Source: Ruminococcaceae bacterium UBA1213
GTDB taxonomy: Bacteria > Bacillota > Clostridia > Oscillospirales > Acutalibacteraceae
Direction of reading: 5' to 3'
DNA length: 16,036 nt
Assembly: GCA_002309275.1 (NCBI GenBank)
Contig: DBXL01000038.1
Span: forward strand, 6,974-23,009
Numbering within the stretch: the stretch's first letter is position 1; each line of letters begins with the position of its first letter. The position numbers and the translations under genes were made by a program. The notes below the pieces were generated by a model. That model ran no database searches, was not told the origin of the DNA, and was given only the letters and a program-made list of their open reading frames with translations. Positions 14,291-16,036 of this stretch are shown here, in pieces.

Positions 14291-16036
14291 TTATTCAGCC
14301 TTTTTCTTTTTCTTGTTAGCGATATAGAGAGTAAGGAATCCTGCCATACCAAGACCACCGCCGATTGTGATAGCGATAGTACCTTCACCGCCTGTTGCAG
14401 GGAGAGCAGCGAGTTTTGTATTGACTATCTCAACAGGAGTGATGTTGTCATAAGCACTGATGGAGTTGGTAACATTGCCTTCAGAGTCAACTGAGTTCTT
14501 GGCAAGTGTGTTGAAGTAGGTAGCTTTGCCGACAGGAGTTTCACCGAATGTATTACCGCCGTCTGTGCTGAGGTAAGTGTCGATGCTGTACTGAGTCATG
14601 ATGCCTTCTTCATTGAGTGTAGCAGCAATAATGATTTTATATACATTGGTATTGATGGTGTAGGTAGGAGGAGCAACAGTTTCCTTCATGTAGTATGTAC
14701 CTGTATCAAGACCAACGAAACGGATATGACCGTTCTTATCGGAAGTTGCTTCACGGATAACATTAGTCATTGCAGCGTCATCATACAGAGCGAATTCAGC
14801 CTGATCGAGCCATTTGGGACTTCTCTTTGTACCCTTAGTTGTCAGTGTAGAAGTAGCTTCTTCAAAAGTTTCTCCTGCGTCTGTTACTTTGTTAAGTTCA
14901 AAGGTTTCCTTGTCCTGAGCGGAATGTGTGGAATCATCTGTTGTAGCTTCAGCGTCGAGTTCGGCATCGATACCGAAAGTATAGTGATAAGTAGAATCCT
15001 GAATTGTCTTAACGCTTGTAGCATCGGAAGGATCGTTGCTGTAGCTGAGTTTTGCTGTGTTGACGTTTTCAGCGTAGTTAAGACCTGCACCCTCAAGGAA
15101 TTTTGAGTCATAAGTAACAACAACACTCTTACCGCCGTTGGCACGGATGTAAGCATCCTTGAACTCAATGGTAAACTTTGTAGCCATGGCTGAACTTGAA
15201 CCGGCTGTACCTGTTTCTGCCTTATTGTATGTAACAGTATAATCTGTACCTTCAACTGCCGGAGTATCGCCTACAGTTACAGAAAGATTATTGATACCTT
15301 CAAATGAGCCTACTTCCAGGTTATCTTCGATCTTATACTGAACAGTAGTGTACTGAGCGGTATAGTAAGGAATGGTCATTTTATCGAGTTTGAATTTAAC
15401 TGTATCACCGTAAGCAACAGCGTCACCCTCGGTATTGTTCATGGAGCTGTCAACGATGGACTTATCGAAATTGCTTTCGCTTGACTTGAGATAAGCCTTG
15501 GAAGGATTATTGAAATATGTTTTCATATCAACAGTGCTGCCTTCAGCGGTTGTGGCAATCTTGTTAGGATCGGTGATATTGACAGCGACCAGAGCGGGGT
15601 TATAAACAACTGTATCGGAATCAGTTGCGATAACAATATAAAGACCTGCTTCAACATCAGCAGTATATTTTGTGCCGTCTTTTGTCATCTCAATACCTGT
15701 GAGAGTTGTCGTGCCGGCATTGATAGCTTTTGCGATAGCTACAACCTCATTAGCGGTAGGTGTTTTGAAATCAGCGATAGCGGTAGTTGCATCACAGAGA
15801 ACGTAATCGGAGAGTTTTCCGCCTGTGTAAACGCCCTTAACGATCTGATAAGCGGTAACTTTTGCTTTGGTGTCTGTAACGCTTGTTACGGTAATGGTCT
15901 GTTTGGTGGTAGCGGCGTCTGTGCCGGTAGCTGTCCATGTGCCGTCTGTGATAACTGTGTTAGCGGCGAACACGGACATAGTGGACATACTTGCGATAGT
16001 AGCTGCTGCAAGTGCGAGTGTCAATACTTTGACGAG
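14291..16036 (-). CDS. LPATG backbone (major) pilin, 5' end beyond window
   Basis: 581 residues are visible; the frame is open to the right edge and begins inside the signal peptide (LVKVLTLALAAATIAS, then VFAAN), so probably only a few residues are missing. A TTG at 16024 is not the start. Residues below count from the edge. An N-terminal domain (about 30-175) ends in the lysine-rich NPSKAYLKSSESNFDK (about 177-192), where the sortase acceptor lysine is expected. A D2-type isopeptide domain follows (about 190-355), then a C-terminal Cna-B-like domain with KWLDQAEFALYDD and the E-box YYMKETVAPPTY (Glu about 452). LPATGG (from 545), a hydrophobic helix and NKKKKKAE form the sortase signal. Family knowledge: such pilins polymerise through the Thr of LPxTG and an internal lysine. 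It is first in the visible operon, 6 nt before the sortase. The promoter lies outside. Confidence 0.92.
   Translation of the reverse strand, partial: LVKVLTLALAAATIASMSTMSVFAANTVITDGTWTATGTDAATTKQTITVTSVTDTKAKVTAYQIVKGVYTGGKLSDYVLCDATTAIADFKTPTANEVVAIAKAINAGTTTLTGIEMTKDGTKYTADVEAGLYIVIATDSDTVVYNPALVAVNITDPNKIATTAEGSTVDMKTYFNNPSKAYLKSSESNFDKSIVDSSMNNTEGDAVAYGDTVKFKLDKMTIPYYTAQYTTVQYKIEDNLEVGSFEGINNLSVTVGDTPAVEGTDYTVTYNKAETGTAGSSSAMATKFTIEFKDAYIRANGGKSVVVTYDSKFLEGAGLNYAENVNTAKLSYSNDPSDATSVKTIQDSTYHYTFGIDAELDAEATTDDSTHSAQDKETFELNKVTDAGETFEEATSTLTTKGTKRSPKWLDQAEFALYDDAAMTNVIREATSDKNGHIRFVGLDTGTYYMKETVAPPTYTINTNVYKIIIAATLNEEGIMTQYSIDTYLSTDGGNTFGETPVGKATYFNTLAKNSVDSEGNVTNSISAYDNITPVEIVNTKLAALPATGGEGTIAITIGGGLGMAGFLTLYIANKKKKKAE

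Overview
The window looks like a piece of a low-GC Firmicutes chromosome, most likely a gut or rumen Ruminococcus or a close Oscillospiraceae relative. I infer this from the AT-rich intergenic DNA, strong AGGAGG-type ribosome binding sites, a T-box leader, a stand-alone TrpB2, a very large acyl-CoA dehydratase activase and a sortase-assembled pilus. I did no database search, so the taxon is an inference.

Left block (1-2825, minus strand): the N-terminal 941 or so residues of a tandem-domain 2-hydroxyacyl-CoA dehydratase activase that runs off the left edge. It is divergent from a small HMA-fold metal-binding protein (3070-3324, plus), which has its own promoter and a terminator. 

Central block (3431-8266, plus): a tryptophan-specific T-box leader (specifier UGG) controls trpB2. 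Directly after the trpB stop lie a preQ1-I-type riboswitch and an intrinsic terminator. These lead into a complete operon making 7-aminomethyl-7-deazaguanine (preQ1) from GTP: queD, queE, folE, queC, queF. FolE makes dihydroneopterin triphosphate, QueD converts it to carboxytetrahydropterin, QueE makes carboxydeazaguanine, QueC makes preQ0 and QueF reduces this to preQ1, the ligand of the leader riboswitch. I see no strong promoter between trpB and queD, so the two attenuators may act in series. 

Right block (8378-16036, minus): a pilus operon transcribed toward the que operon. In transcription order it encodes the backbone pilin with LPATG (5' end outside the window), a class C sortase, a small Cna-B-like ancillary pilin with an atypical sorting signal, and a 1390-residue surface protein with a fibro-slime-like domain, three isopeptide-type repeats and an LPESG anchor. 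The last three genes overlap or nearly abut. The two convergent blocks share a bidirectional terminator at 8325-8366.

Repeats: two unrelated-sequence palindromes built from 7-bp units follow the folE and queF stop codons; the second encloses the shared terminator and supplies the last codons of the adhesin. A near-perfect G/C-plus-A/T inverted repeat separates queD and queE. A 66-bp duplication in the ancillary pilin stalk contains a hairpin kept by paired silent changes. I found no tRNA, rRNA, transposase or CRISPR array.
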